NCBI GenBank assembly: GCA_037349315.1
Contig: JBAIAC010000023.1
Location: 36,184,501 to 36,248,500, forward strand
Length of the DNA: 64,000 nt
DNA from: Chelydra serpentina
Taxonomy: Eukaryota > Chordata > Testudines > Chelydridae
Reading direction: 5' to 3'
Shown here: positions 43,876 to 54,589 of the stretch, in pieces
Layout: every line of letters begins with the position of its first letter
Numbering within the stretch: position 1 is the stretch's first letter
The notes under the pieces: generated by a model
The model's input: only the letters and a program-made list of their open reading frames with translations
Databases searched by the model: none
Told to the model about the DNA's origin: nothing
Made by a program: the position numbers and the translations under genes

Positions 43876-44160
43876 CTACTCCATTCATTCATTCTGTATA
43901 TTGCACCTAGCATTCATTCCGCACCCATTTTCATTCCATCCCACCTTTCCATCCACTCGTTCATAACACACATACGCCTCTTACTCCATCACCTTCCCCC
44001 ATTCATCCAACCACTCATTCTGCATGTAGACACACAGACACAGAAAATACATACAACCACCCATTCTGTACACCCATCTCCATTCTACATGCACTCATAC
44101 CCACCCCCCACACCCATTCTGAACCCATCTCGCCATTCATTATATGCACACATCCCATCA
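43876..44160. repeat. Low-complexity CATTC/CACCCATTCTG region
   Basis: Irregular repetition of CATTC, CCATTCTG and CACCCAT words without a fixed period. A degenerate simple-sequence expansion that yields a His/Pro/Ser-rich chance frame at 43861-44289. Confidence 0.65.
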
Positions 44161-44411
44161 ACCCCAGGAGCTGTTCAAGCTACAGGAGGAGAGGGAAAGC
44201 CCAGCCATAGGCCCTACAAGTTACAGGCAAAACCCAGGATAAGGTTGGGGTTCCCATATGTTCAGTGGAAGTCTCCTCCCTCCCAGTGAACACTCAGCTC
44301 CATGCCCCCCTTTCTTATTCCTGTCTCCACTTTCCCTGAGGAAGGGAGTGCTGTAGCCCTAATCCCCAGGCAATCAACTCACCCTGATATCTGTTCTCCT
44401 AATGCTAATGC

Positions 44412-45060
44412 TTGGCTCTTGTTTCCTGTGACAGTGATGGAGAATCCAACACAACCCTTAATAAGTTGTTCCAATGGTTAATTACACTCACTATTAAAAA
44501 TGTCTGTCTTGTTTCCAGTTTGAATTTGTATAGCTTCAGCTGCAAGATACTGGATCGTGTTATGCTTTTCGCTGCTAGACTGAAGAGCCCATTTTATCAA
44601 ATACTTGTTCCCAATGTAGATACTGGTAGACTGTAACCAAGTCACTCCTTAACTTTCTCCTTGCTACGCTAAATAGATTGAGTCTATCACTATAAGGCAT
44701 GTTTTCTAACCCTGTAATCCTTCTCATGGCTCTTCTATGAACCCTCTCCAATTTATCAACATCCTGTTTGAATTGTGGACACAGTATTCCAGCAATGGTC
44801 ACCACAGTGGTAAAATAATCTCCTTACTCCTATTCCAGGTTCCCCCGTTTATGCATCCAAGGATTGCATTAGCCCTTTTGGCCACAGTGCGGAGAGCCCA
44901 TGTTCAACTGACTATCCATCACAACCCCCCAACATTTTTTAGAATTACTGCTTCCCAAAATAGAGTCCCCCATGCTGTATGGATAGTCAACATTCTTTAT
45001 TCCTAGACTTATATGTTTCCATTTAGCTATATTAAAACACATTATTTACTATTGCCCAGC
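44412..45060 (-). pseudogene. CR1 ORF2 C-terminal relic
   Basis: Minus-strand translation around 44575-44805 reads [20 protein letters not shown] and later SDLVTVYQYL, the counterparts of [20 protein letters not shown] and [10 protein letters not shown] in the young CR1 at 18133-18290. The remaining DNA on both sides follows the same element. Frameshifts and stops show it is old. Confidence 0.85.
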
Positions 45061-46739
45061 TTACTTGATTGGTATAGAAAGACAGCACCTCCATTAACGC
45101 AGGGTTCTCCATCCCAATACAGGGGCATTTGATCAGAACAGACACAAAGGGCATGGAAAAGGTGTCTCTTAAATTGTTAGCTACCTCAAGGTAACTTGAG
45201 ATAACATGATTGTAAAGGAGTTAATGGGCCGAGCTAGTGAGAATTGACTCTAGGGGGGGACCTTTTTTCCCCAGTCTAGATGCGACTAATGGAAAAAGTG
45301 CCTCCTACTGACTCTACAACGCCCCACTCTACAGCACCATGCGTAGTTGGTAAGCACAGCTAGAGTCACAGCACCATGTGGGATGGATTCAGGGTTTACT
45401 CTACGCTCCACGGTAGACTGAGTAATTGCATCATTGTGGTCTGATTTTAAAACCTGTTAGCTCAACCAAAATAAGAAGATTTGTCAGGGAAAATGGGAGC
45501 AGCAGCATACAGAGCATCAATGCTTGAAGGTGAGGTTGAATGCCTCAGGCGTTATTAAATTAACATCATACATAATTAGATATTGATTGCTACCACAAAG
45601 CATGGACTACAGTTTACACAGACATGACCATCCACATCAATTTACCACTATGCGCTAACTGATGTAGCAAAGCTAGAACATGTGCCTGAAAGTATGTTAA
45701 TTGCTTTTCTTCTAGAGACTTGTAGCAAATCTGTGTGTCTAATCCTGCTCCCGCTGAAATCAATGGCAAATAGCCCTGTCTCCCCGGGGGACAATATCAC
45801 AGGCTTTGTTTAACCTTATGATGAATATTTAGCTTACTTTTAGGGTTACTATTTATGTACTGGTACCAGTCAATATCTTCCTTCCTCCCCCTTTACAAGC
45901 TGAAACCTAAAGGCACCCACTACCCAGCTTCTGGTTGTTCCCATGGTATTCTGGAGCACTGGGGAAGTTCGTTTTGGCTCAGACCATGGGCAAAGATGCT
46001 GTAAAATACTGACTAGTGTGTGTATGCGTTCCACAGCCCACTGCTGCATGGGATCTGATGTCTTCTGTTGCTTTTTAGTGGCTACCTCCGAAGAGGATAT
46101 AAGCCTTGATACTACAAAGAGTTGATGGAGATTTGCTGTTAGCTAAATTGATATATGACAACAAGTCCCAACTTCTGTTCCCCATAACGTGTGGTTAGTG
46201 GGTGATCATAGCATCTGTATATAATATATGCAGCTGTGGGATTATGACTATATATGTGTCCAAGAGAGAGAGAAAGGGAGGTGGGAAAATCTATACACAA
46301 TAATTAGTTCCACTGTTTTAGCTGAGTCACATGGCCCCTCTCTCATTAAGTGGCCATAGAGACAGTTTTTCTTTTGAAATGTTAATGCAGCTCCGAGAAG
46401 GGATGGTGGATGATCAAACGCCCATTCTCGGGAAGAATGGTTCTGTAATTGTCCCCATCTGGGAATGCACACTTGACAAAAGTATTTAAGGCACATACGT
46501 GATCTCCTGATGGCTGTCACGTGCCATGCTGCCCTGTGCTGATCGGTTGTTTCCACCAACCCTCCCCCTCGCGCTCTCTTCACCCCACACTTTCCCCTCC
46601 TGACTCTCTTCTTTGCTGCCCTATCCCCGTCATCCCTTTTCTTGCCATTTAGTTTTCGCCCTCCTAAGTAAACTCACCCCTACAAATAAAAACATCATGG
46701 AAGTAACATGAGGTTGGCTGCCATCACACTGGTCACTCT
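45061..46739. other. No recognised feature
   Basis: No exon, RNA gene or repeat is supported. Confidence 0.4.
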
Positions 46740-46855
46740 GCTTGTGCCTTGTCTGTTTAAGTGTGAGCTCTCTGGGGTAGAGACTAGCTTCTACTCTCTG
46801 TCCAGCACCTAGCACAGCAGGGTTCCACCCTTGGTTGTCCCTTACGCACTACCAT
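46740..46855 (+). mobile_element. SINE 3' part
   Basis: GAGCTCTCTGGGGTAGAGAC and CCAGCACCTAGCACAGCAGG with TACGCACTACCATAATGC match the tail region of the CORE-SINE-like family. Confidence 0.5.
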
Positions 46856-48689
46856 AATGCATGATGCCTACTCATGGAATGGGTGGGCTCTTGTCATGGG
46901 TACCAGGTGACAACGGGTTTGGAAGGTATAGTATAGAACAAGACGTGCCATCTCTTCTGCAGGATAGCCCTCTTCTCTAGTGATCCTTCTGCATGGAATT
47001 CCTATGCCTCTTTAACCTTGGTCAGTCTGGCCCCCTCGGGGAAAAAATCTGGGCAGTAGAAGGAGGTGCACCCCATACACCTCCCCCGCTTCTCATTCTT
47101 GCCCTGAGAACCTCTTGTCTGAATTTTCTAGTGCATTCTTTGATGCTGTCCATTCTCTACCACACGTGCCTTGGCAATGTGCAGGCAGGGAGGGGGCAAT
47201 TTATAAATTAAGCAGTGATTATTTTAGCACATGTGTGTGGGGAGGGAGATATGCTGGGGCCAGCATTGCACCATTGATGTCAATAGGAATTTTGCCATGG
47301 AGCAGGCCCTATATTTTCTGTGCCTTCAGGGCTAGAGGAGTCATTTCTTGCAGTAGCTAGGTTTTGTGCTAGAGCTGAGAGTTCAGTCTCTGCGTAGGAA
47401 ATGCCTGAGTGGATTTTGGCTAAAGATTGAGGATTAGGAGCTGTGGGAGTCAAGGCAGGTCTTACAGCAAAAACGCAGATTTAATTTTTCACTGACTTGT
47501 ATCATAACTAATGATGGGAGATATCCAGGGGTGTGATAATTACCTGTTGGACAGGATATTTTTATCAATTGTGTAATTCGTTCCAAAACAGTGTTGCTAG
47601 CCATTTTCCGTGCCCGACACAGTGTTACCCCTCTCAGACAAGGGTTCTCCCCCGCAACCTTCACTGTGGGGGAAATGCACCCGTGTGCGCTACAATAGAA
47701 GTCCAAGGCCCTCTGCACCATTAAAGCCCCAGGCTGGGGATATTGGGTGGAACCCTGTATGGGCTGGTGTGGAAGGAGGTGAGCAGAGGCCTGGGAGGGC
47801 CAAGGGCAACTCAGAAGAGGGGAAATGGATCCACCCATAGGCAGATACAATGGCTGTGACACCCTGGACCAGTGCCACAGAGGAGCTGCAGCCACGGTTC
47901 CATCCCGTAGGCCGGAGTAGCAGCGGCAAGGGGGCGTTGCGTGGCAGGTCAGAATCCTGGCTCCAGCGAGGGAGGAGAGGGTTCTGTTCACCACCCCGCT
48001 CACCGGGGTTTCTCATGCTTCACAGGAGGTGCCTTTCCCCTTGTGAGCACAGTCTCACTATAACAGTAAAGATTCTCTATGTCTTTACCCAAGAGTGGCA
48101 GCGTGGGCTGTCTTCACCCCTGGTAGCTGCAGGAGCATCACCATGAAGGACCAGGGGTAAACTTTATAGAGGCCACAGCGTCTCACCCAGTCAGGAGCAG
48201 CTGCATCAAGCCCAGGAGCCACCGCTTCCTCCTTACCACTCTTCAGTGCTGTTACAGCGCCCCTCTTTAACCCTCCTCTTCTGGTGCAGCCTGGTGGCCG
48301 CTGGTGCTAACTGTTGAATTCCAAAGGCATTAGCAGGCTTCAACCTGCTTCGAGGGGGATGGAAGTTTGCTGTCATTGGAGCTAAGCTTCCATATTAAAA
48401 GAAAATTAGCTGAAAAGAATTGACCCAATCCAGGCCTTTCACGCCACGTCACTACAGGTAGAGCCTTCAAAGAACTTTCTACCCTTTTGTCTGGATCTTC
48501 TCTGCCGTGTGCTGGTTGTCTGTTTGCTCCAACCTCCTCCTTCACAGTTTCACACCTGCTCCTCTCACCCTCTTCTCCCTGCCACCTCCCCTTCAGTGTC
48601 CCTCTCCCTTTCCCTTTCTTTCCATTTAGCTTGCCCTCTCCTAAGAAACACCCACACCAAAAATGGAACTACCATGATGTTTGCTACCA
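46856..48689. other. No recognised feature
   Basis: Includes the GC-richer 47430-48150 stretch with overlapping frames on both strands (to 189 aa) but no domain or splice evidence. Confidence 0.35.
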
Positions 48690-48757
48690 TCCCATTGTTC
48701 ACTCTAGACGGACCATTGGTCTCACCAGTATGGCCATTCTTATGTTCTTAAGGTTCA
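48690..48757 (+). mobile_element. CR1-type 3' end fragment
   Basis: GACGGACCATTGGTCTCACC and ATGGCCATTCTTATGTTCTT are the end of the same CR1 subfamily seen at 7700-7760 and, inverted, at 60382. Confidence 0.7.
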
Positions 48758-48769
48758 CACCCACAATTT

Positions 48770-49520
48770 GCCAGTTCAGTCCATAGTCTAGGAATGCTCC
48801 TGGATTCCTCGCTGCCACTGAGTCCTCACATAGCCGCATCCATGAATAATGCTTTCTATTTATCATTTCTGGTTGGCTAGTAAACTTTGTCCCACCCTGA
48901 TGGACAATGACCAGGTCTCAGTTACTTACCTGTTGGCTGAGCTGCAGCAATGCAATATACCTAGGCTTGAAACCTTCTGCACTTAGGAGACTCTGCTGCA
49001 TGTCTCATCCGGAACACTGATCGCACATCAGACCTGTCCTCTTCTCTTTACACTGCCTTCTCATAGAATTTCAAATCAAATTCCAGGTCTTAGTCCTTAT
49101 CTTCAAGGTACTCTATGGCCTGGGTCCAGGGCAGCTAAAAGGTCAACTAAAACTCTGAGATGAAGACCGTGTGTGACAACAGCGCTCCGCTGGCATCATG
49201 GAACCCTCTGTGATAAGGCTAAAGCTTGTTTGTGAGGGAGACAGAAATGTCTTGGGGGCCGATCTGAGACTGGGGAATCCAAGAACTCAGGCCCTCACAA
49301 TCTTCTGCTCCAAGTGCAAGATGCATTTGTGTGATCTTGCCTTTTCTAAACTAAGTACGTGGCAACATATTAAAAAACACCAAAGAAACCTTACTAAAGC
49401 AAGACACTCCATTGCATATGCTTTTCCCCTTGGAGAGAGGAAGAGAGAACAAACAATATGTGATAGATATATTGTCGCGCTGCTTAATGCACTACTGGAA
49501 AGTCCTCAGATATTACGGTG
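48770..49520 (+). pseudogene. L2-like LINE reverse-transcriptase relic
   Basis: One frame at about 48790 reads LGMLLDSSLPLSPHI, matching the L2 block LGVxLDSSLxxxPHI after the RT core. Near 49070 another frame reads FQVLVLIFKVLYGLGPGQL, matching FKxLLLxYKALHGLAPxYL. The two lie in the order and spacing expected of an L2 C-terminal region, with frameshifts and stops. The 107-codon frame at 49198-49521 follows; its CSKCKMHLC...HIKKH resembles a zinc finger but is probably chance or L2 3' sequence. Confidence 0.6.
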
Positions 49521-49680
49521 ATAAGCACCATATAAGAACCTAGAGACTAGAGAATAGAATACGCAACACATAATTGACTGTGGAACTCACTGTCACAAAA
49601 TATGATTCAGTTTAGTAGGATTAAGAAAAGATTTCGATATTAATATGAATATATCAACCAAGGTTTCTTTAGATAAAATG
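49521..49680 (+). mobile_element. CR1-type relic
   Basis: ATTGACTGTGGAACTCACTG and AGTTTAGTAGGATTAAGAAA correspond to the HWNGLPREV...EVFKxxLD segment of CR1-like ORF2 in an old subfamily. Confidence 0.5.
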
Positions 49681-49813
49681 TATGTTTATATGAGATCCTC
49701 CTGCGCCAGAACCTAAAAGAAATAGTGAGTACCTAGACCTAGGAAGAAACTCCATCATGGGCATGTGGGTGAATGTAGTGACCATTATGGATGTCTTACA
49801 CTTTCCTATAGAG

Positions 49814-50186
49814 CAGTGGTTCTCAACCAGGGGTCTGGGGCCCCCTGAGGGGCAACGAGCAGGTTTCAGGGGATCTGCCAAGCAGGGCTGGCGATAGATT
49901 TATTGGGCCCCAGGACAGAAAGCCAAGGCCCCATTGCATGGGCCTGAAGCCCGGGGCCCCGAGCCCCGCCACCCGGAGCTGAAGCTGAAGCCTGAGCAAC
50001 TTAGCTTCGTGGGGGCCCCTGTGACAAGGGGCCCAAGGCAGTCGCCCTGCTTGCTACCCCTTAACGCTGGTCCTGGCTTTTATATGCAGAAAACCAGTTG
50101 TTATGGCACAAGGGGGCTGTGGAGTTTTTATAGGATGTTTGGGATGGGGAGGGGGCTCAGAAAGAAAAAGGTTGAGAATCCCTGCT
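49814..50186. mobile_element. hAT MITE with CAGTGGTTCTCAACC ends and a nested element
   Basis: Terminal inverted repeats CAGTGGTTCTCAACC and GGTTGAGAATCCCTG. Flanks CTATAGAG (49806-49813) and CTATAAAG (50187-50194) are an 8-bp duplication with one mismatch. Inside, 49884-50073 has CAGGGCTGGCG and CGCTGGTCCTG ends like the GGGCCGGC family, so a second hAT MITE probably sits within it. The shorter open frames are chance. Confidence 0.8.
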
Positions 50187-50194
50187 ATAAAGCC

Positions 50195-50792
50195 CTGTCA
50201 TGATACTCCATTGGCTGGGGTGCTGACTTAATCTCCCAAAGCAATTCTTATAAGACTGACCGAATGGGAAGAACGTGTCACCCACTGAATCATTGCCATC
50301 CTACCTTCAGCACCTGAGATTAATATCTAATTCATATTTGGGGTGATTAGATGCAGGCATGTCCTACAAAATATTATTTCTAAGAAATACAGTGGTAAAA
50401 TATAGGCACGCTAATAAAATGCGAAAGAGCAATGACAATTCCATTGTGTGTATCTAGACCCATAACACACTGGAATAGACAAGGTAATGAGAGTATAAAA
50501 TGGATAAGCATCAGCATCCCTAACAGCCAAAATAAATTCTGAAACAGTGGAAAGACACAGCAATATCAACAATCAAAAAACAGCTCATAACTCTAATGGA
50601 AACTGCCTCATACAAAAGCTAATATGCAGATTGCCAGATAGTAGAGAGAAAAAAAGCCTAAAATATGGAAACCATCTGGGGACCATATAAAATCAATAGA
50701 TTCAACAAATAAAAACATGAAAACAGTCAGAACAAATCTCCTCCTGCTTTCCCTCCTACTCTTCTCTGCCTATGTTGTCTATCCCTGGAATA
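50195..50792. other. No recognised feature
   Basis: AT-rich with no supported element or gene. Confidence 0.4.
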
Positions 50793-50797
50793 GCATC

Positions 50798-51602
50798 TGT
50801 CAGGGTTCCCTCCCCACTCTAAACTCTAGGGTAAAGACGTGGGGACCCGCATTAAGAGCCCCTACGCTTATTTTTACCAGCTTAGGTTTAAACCCCCAAG
50901 GTACAAAATTCCCTGCACCCTGAGAAATGCTTCTTTCGCTGCCACCATCAAGTGTCTAACAGGAATCCAGGAAAGGAATCACTTGAACTTCTCTCCCCCC
51001 CAAACTACCCCCTCAAGCCGTACACCCCCTTTCCTGGGAAGCTTGAGAATAATCTCCCAACCAATTGGTTACACAGTGATCTAAAAACCCACCCCCTGGG
51101 TTTTAACACCATAGAAAACAGTCAGCTTCTTAAAAGAAGGATTTTATTAAAAATAAAGAAGGTAAAATCATCTCTGTAAAATCAGGATGGTAACTATTTT
51201 ACAGGGCACTTAATTTCCAAACTCAGAGAGATTCCCCCCTCTGGACAAAACCTTAAAGTTACAGAAAACCATGAATAACCCACCCCCCCCCCAACACAGG
51301 GAATACACCAAGCAAAATTAAACAGAAATCTATTCGCTATACTATCTAAACTTACTTCAGAAAAGGGGGGTTTGATTTTCTGTAGGTTCTTTCTGTCTTC
51401 CAAGATCACTCAGACTCAGACAAAGCCACACACCAAGCTTTTTCCCCCTCCCAAGATTTGAAAGTATCTTGTCCCCTTATTGGTCAGATGCCAGCCAGGT
51501 CAGGTGTCAGTCTGGCTACCTGCATTTCTTAACCCTTTACTGGTCAGAGGATCTTATAGCACTGCATCAGACCCTCTCCCCCTTCCCTTTATATTTATGA
51601 CA
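50798..51602 (-). mobile_element. Solo LTR with 5-bp target duplication
   Basis: The 805-bp block starts TGTCAGGGTTCCC and ends TTTATGACA, giving inverted TGTCA...TGACA termini. GCATC occurs at 50793-50797 and 51603-51607, a perfect 5-bp duplication. On the minus strand an AATAAA signal (plus TTTATT near 51145) lies where a polyadenylation signal is expected. There is no internal retroviral region, so it is a solo LTR left by recombination. Orientation rests on the polyadenylation signal and on resemblance to a common turtle LTR. Noncoding. Confidence 0.85.
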
Positions 51603-51607
51603 GCATC

Positions 51608-52381
51608 CTTTGCTCTCCTAATTTCACTGCGGTATGTGAAACAAGTATTATATTTTGAAAACGATAAGTGACTTTTATACCTATTGGTTGGCAAATGCTG
51701 TCCAAACTTCCCCAGTGATGACTGGGAGGGGACGCTTTAGCAGCAGTATACAATATAAAACCTATCTAATAGATCATCTTGTTCATGTTAGACAAAAGAT
51801 GTAACTAATCATTGTATTGAGGGTGGACATTCAGCTCTCGTGCCCCTGTTCCTGGATATGATCAGAAGCACCAACTCGGATACCAGTGCTGAGTGCTAGT
51901 TTCACACCACCTTATGCCCAATCTCCTGACATATACATGTTCAGTGGCTGTGATACGACAGCAAGGGTGAGCGTGGACAGCAAATTAGATAGGCGTGTGT
52001 AATGTGATATATCAAAAAATAAGCAGTGCAATTGGGCTACATATGCAGTGGCATCCCGTCCCAGAGCAGGGAAGTAATAGTCAAAGCTGTTTTGTGAATG
52101 CTTCAGGAACAACGTGCCATTCAGCCACAACAATTCTGCATCCATCGATGTCAAAGGGAAGTGAAGAGAAAAGACTGGATCAATGCCATTTTTTTTAACC
52201 AAATTAATCCCATTTGGCCAAATTTTACCCCAAAACTCTACAGGAGGTGTGATTACCTGACACAAAATTACGGATGTTTTGCAAAAGCGGTGTAATATTT
52301 TTGCCTAGCTTTAGTTACTCTTGTGTTGTATACGGAGGCAAAGGAATGGACCCAGAAATCTACCTGCTGTATCCTAACAGT
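51608..52381. other. No recognised feature
   Basis: No supported gene or repeat. Confidence 0.4.
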
Positions 52382-52562
52382 AGAATCATAGAATATCAGG
52401 GTTGGAAGGGACCTTAGGAGGTCATCTAGTCCAACCCTCTGCTCAAAGCAGGACCAATCCCCAATTTTTGCCCTAGATCCCTAAATGGCCCCCTCAAGGA
52501 TTGAATTTACAACCCTGGGTTTAGCAGGCCAATGCTCAAACCACTGAGCTATCCCTCCCCCC
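52382..52562 (-). mobile_element. Full-length tRNA-headed SINE with CR1 tail
   Basis: On the minus strand: GGGGGGAGGGATAGCTCAGT (A-box TAGCTCAGTGGT), a B-box TTGTAAATTCAATCC, a linker ending in GCAAAAATTGGGGATTGG, then the CR1 3' tail TCCTGCTTTGAGCAGAGGGT through TATTCTATGATTCTA. Such a SINE (reported in turtles as a Pol III SINE with CR1-like tail) is transcribed from the internal A/B boxes and uses the CR1 machinery. No clear target duplication. Confidence 0.9.
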
Positions 52563-52604
52563 AATACTAATACTAATAGCATGATGGCTGGTGCACATGT
52601 GCAA

Positions 52605-52745
52605 CATATATGGAGCACTCCAGGTGCTTAGATAGCCCCTTTCCCTGTGTGGTCTGTCTCAACCCCATTTTACAGATAGGGAACAGTGAGATTAGGTGGC
52701 TTTCCCAAGGGCTATGGCAGAGCTGGGAAATGAAGCCCTGGCCAA
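52605..52745 (-). mobile_element. CORE-SINE (MIR-like) relic, minus strand
   Basis: CAACCCCATTTTACAGATAG and GGTGGCTTTCCCAAGGGCTA are the reverse complement of CCCATCTGTAAAATGGGG and GGGCAAGTCAC text of the family. Confidence 0.6.
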
Positions 52746-52979
52746 TGCCTTAGCCAAAAAAACATCCTTGGTGCAGCAGCTGTCTTGTATACAAAGAAGC
52801 CACTTACACCAGGGCTACCATAACACCATGAAAAGAGACGCAGCCTTAAAAATAATCATGATCATAAAACCTCCAATGAACATACTCCAATGCTGTATAT
52901 AGCCTCATTTCTGCATGTTTGCCAGTGAGTTTGCGTTCCCAGCCATTGTTATTCATTTACTGAAATTAATTTCTTAGCT

Positions 52980-53580
52980 AAAAACAATCACGTTATATTT
53001 GCCATGAAGTTGGAAAGCCCCCACCCTCCAAAACAGACAGCATGATGGTGCCTGCCAGGAAAACAATTCATGAATTATCTTATAATTTCATTTACAATAT
53101 CATTTTTCTAAGACAGCCACAGGAACATAAACACCCACATTTCTCTTCTTTTTCACGTTGATTGCAGCAGATTGTGTAAGTTTGGGGAAATTGATTTTTA
53201 TCATCTAATCTTCATCAACCTTTTAGCACAAAATTAAACTTATTAAAGTGCTGTGAGATAATTAATATAGAAAATAGACTCTGCGGGGAACTGTAATACC
53301 TGCTGCCTATATAAGACTGCCAGAGAAATGAACTAGCTGGGAGCTTTAAATAAGTTCTTGGGAACAATAATAATGCTGAATTTACTTCAGTTACCCTCAA
53401 GTATACTACATGAATTGATTAACGTAATAGGTCAGACTTTAATTATTGTCTTAGGAAGAACAGTTTCACTCAGATCCCCACTCAGATGTTTATTATTTTT
53501 ATTTTTACTTTTCTTTTTTGAGGAAATGGTCTTCGCTTTCAAAATTGCTGTTTGATGATTTGCCAGTGAAAGGCTTAAAT
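52980..53580. promoter_or_regulatory. Candidate conserved noncoding region
   Basis: A long AT-rich, repeat-free stretch with many homeodomain-like words (TGAATTATCTTATAATTTCA, GATAATTAATATAG, TTGATTAACGTAATAGG). This texture is common in conserved developmental enhancers. Only cross-species alignment could confirm. Confidence 0.2.
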
Positions 53581-53709
53581 GTCCTAACTAGCCTGGCAGA
53601 AGGGATCCTGCCCCCTTTCTAAAGACTGCAAGGGGTCTTGGAAGGAAGGGCCAGCAGCTGTGGCTTGTTAGGGGGGCAGCCATACTAAGGGTGGGAGTCA
53701 TCTAGGTTG

Positions 53710-53880
53710 CAGGGCCGACTCCAGCCTTTCGGCTGCCCCAAGCAAAAAAAAAGAAAAAATGGCCGCCGCTGAAGTGCCGAAGCAAAAAAAAACGCCGCCC
53801 CAGAATCCCCTGACTGCCGCCCCCTACAGGGCGCCGACCCAGGCACGCACTTGGCCATCTGGTGCCTGGAGCCGGCCCTG
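53710..53880. mobile_element. hAT-type MITE, GGGCCGGC-ended family
   Basis: Ends CAGGGCCGACTCCAG and CTGGAGCCGGCCCTG pair well. Flanks CTAGGTTG (53702-53709) and CTATGTTG (53881-53888) are an 8-bp duplication with one mismatch. Interior has two A-runs and GCCGCC words. No transposase. Confidence 0.88.
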
Positions 53881-53888
53881 CTATGTTG

Positions 53889-54589
53889 CAGCTATTTTCT
53901 TACTTTCAGGATGGAGGTATTTCATTGGACTTTGGGGTGGGAAAAGCAGAAATAGAACTGCTGAATTGACCACCAAGAAGGGAAGGCCTGGAGAATCACT
54001 GCGTGGTGAGGGAGAGTGAGTGACCCTTCTCCAGTGAGTTTATTCTCCGGTAGCAGTGCCTCATAACTGATTAACACTGAGAGCTATGTAAGTGCCCGTG
54101 GAGGGCTGACCAGACCCCTTAATGCAGAAAATATGTGCACTCACATAGCACTTGACATTTTCAAAGCACTGTCAAATATTAACTAGTTAAACAACTAATT
54201 AATGATGGAAAGATACTCACTGCTTGTGCTACTCATGAGCATAGGTGCTAGGCATATGCTCTGTATGCTTTTTTACTTCCTGGGGGCAATATTTCTTAGG
54301 AGGCAGTGGAGGCTGGTTTTGTGCCTCCTTAGTCTGTTTTATTAACTTGTGTTGAACCTCTCTATTCAGCTGCAACCCTGTGCTAGTGATCAGATTGCAC
54401 CTTATTCTGCTCCTAGCTGTGCCCATGCAAGTCCCAGTGGGCTCTTTCCAGATTTGCACCCTGCAGATTTCTACTGAAGTCATGTATGAATACATTTGCA
54501 TGACTAATAAGCATGCATGAATAAGTTTGTTATATGCAGCAATTACAGTGACTGCACAAGGGACTGCTCAAAGATCTGACGTTTTAAAA
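53889..54589. other. No recognised feature
   Basis: No gene or named repeat supported. Confidence 0.4.

Noticed and set aside
47434..48016. 189-aa and 108-aa minus frames as a gene
   Set aside because: Several frames on both strands are open together in GC-richer DNA; no domain is visible.
49198..49521. Zinc-finger protein gene (CSKCKMHLC...HIKKH)
   Set aside because: Spacing is not a standard finger, it follows an L2-like relic, and there is no promoter or splice context.
52480..52562. Functional tRNA gene
   Set aside because: It is the head of a SINE followed by a CR1 tail, recurs at position 1, and the stems do not pair as in a real tRNA.
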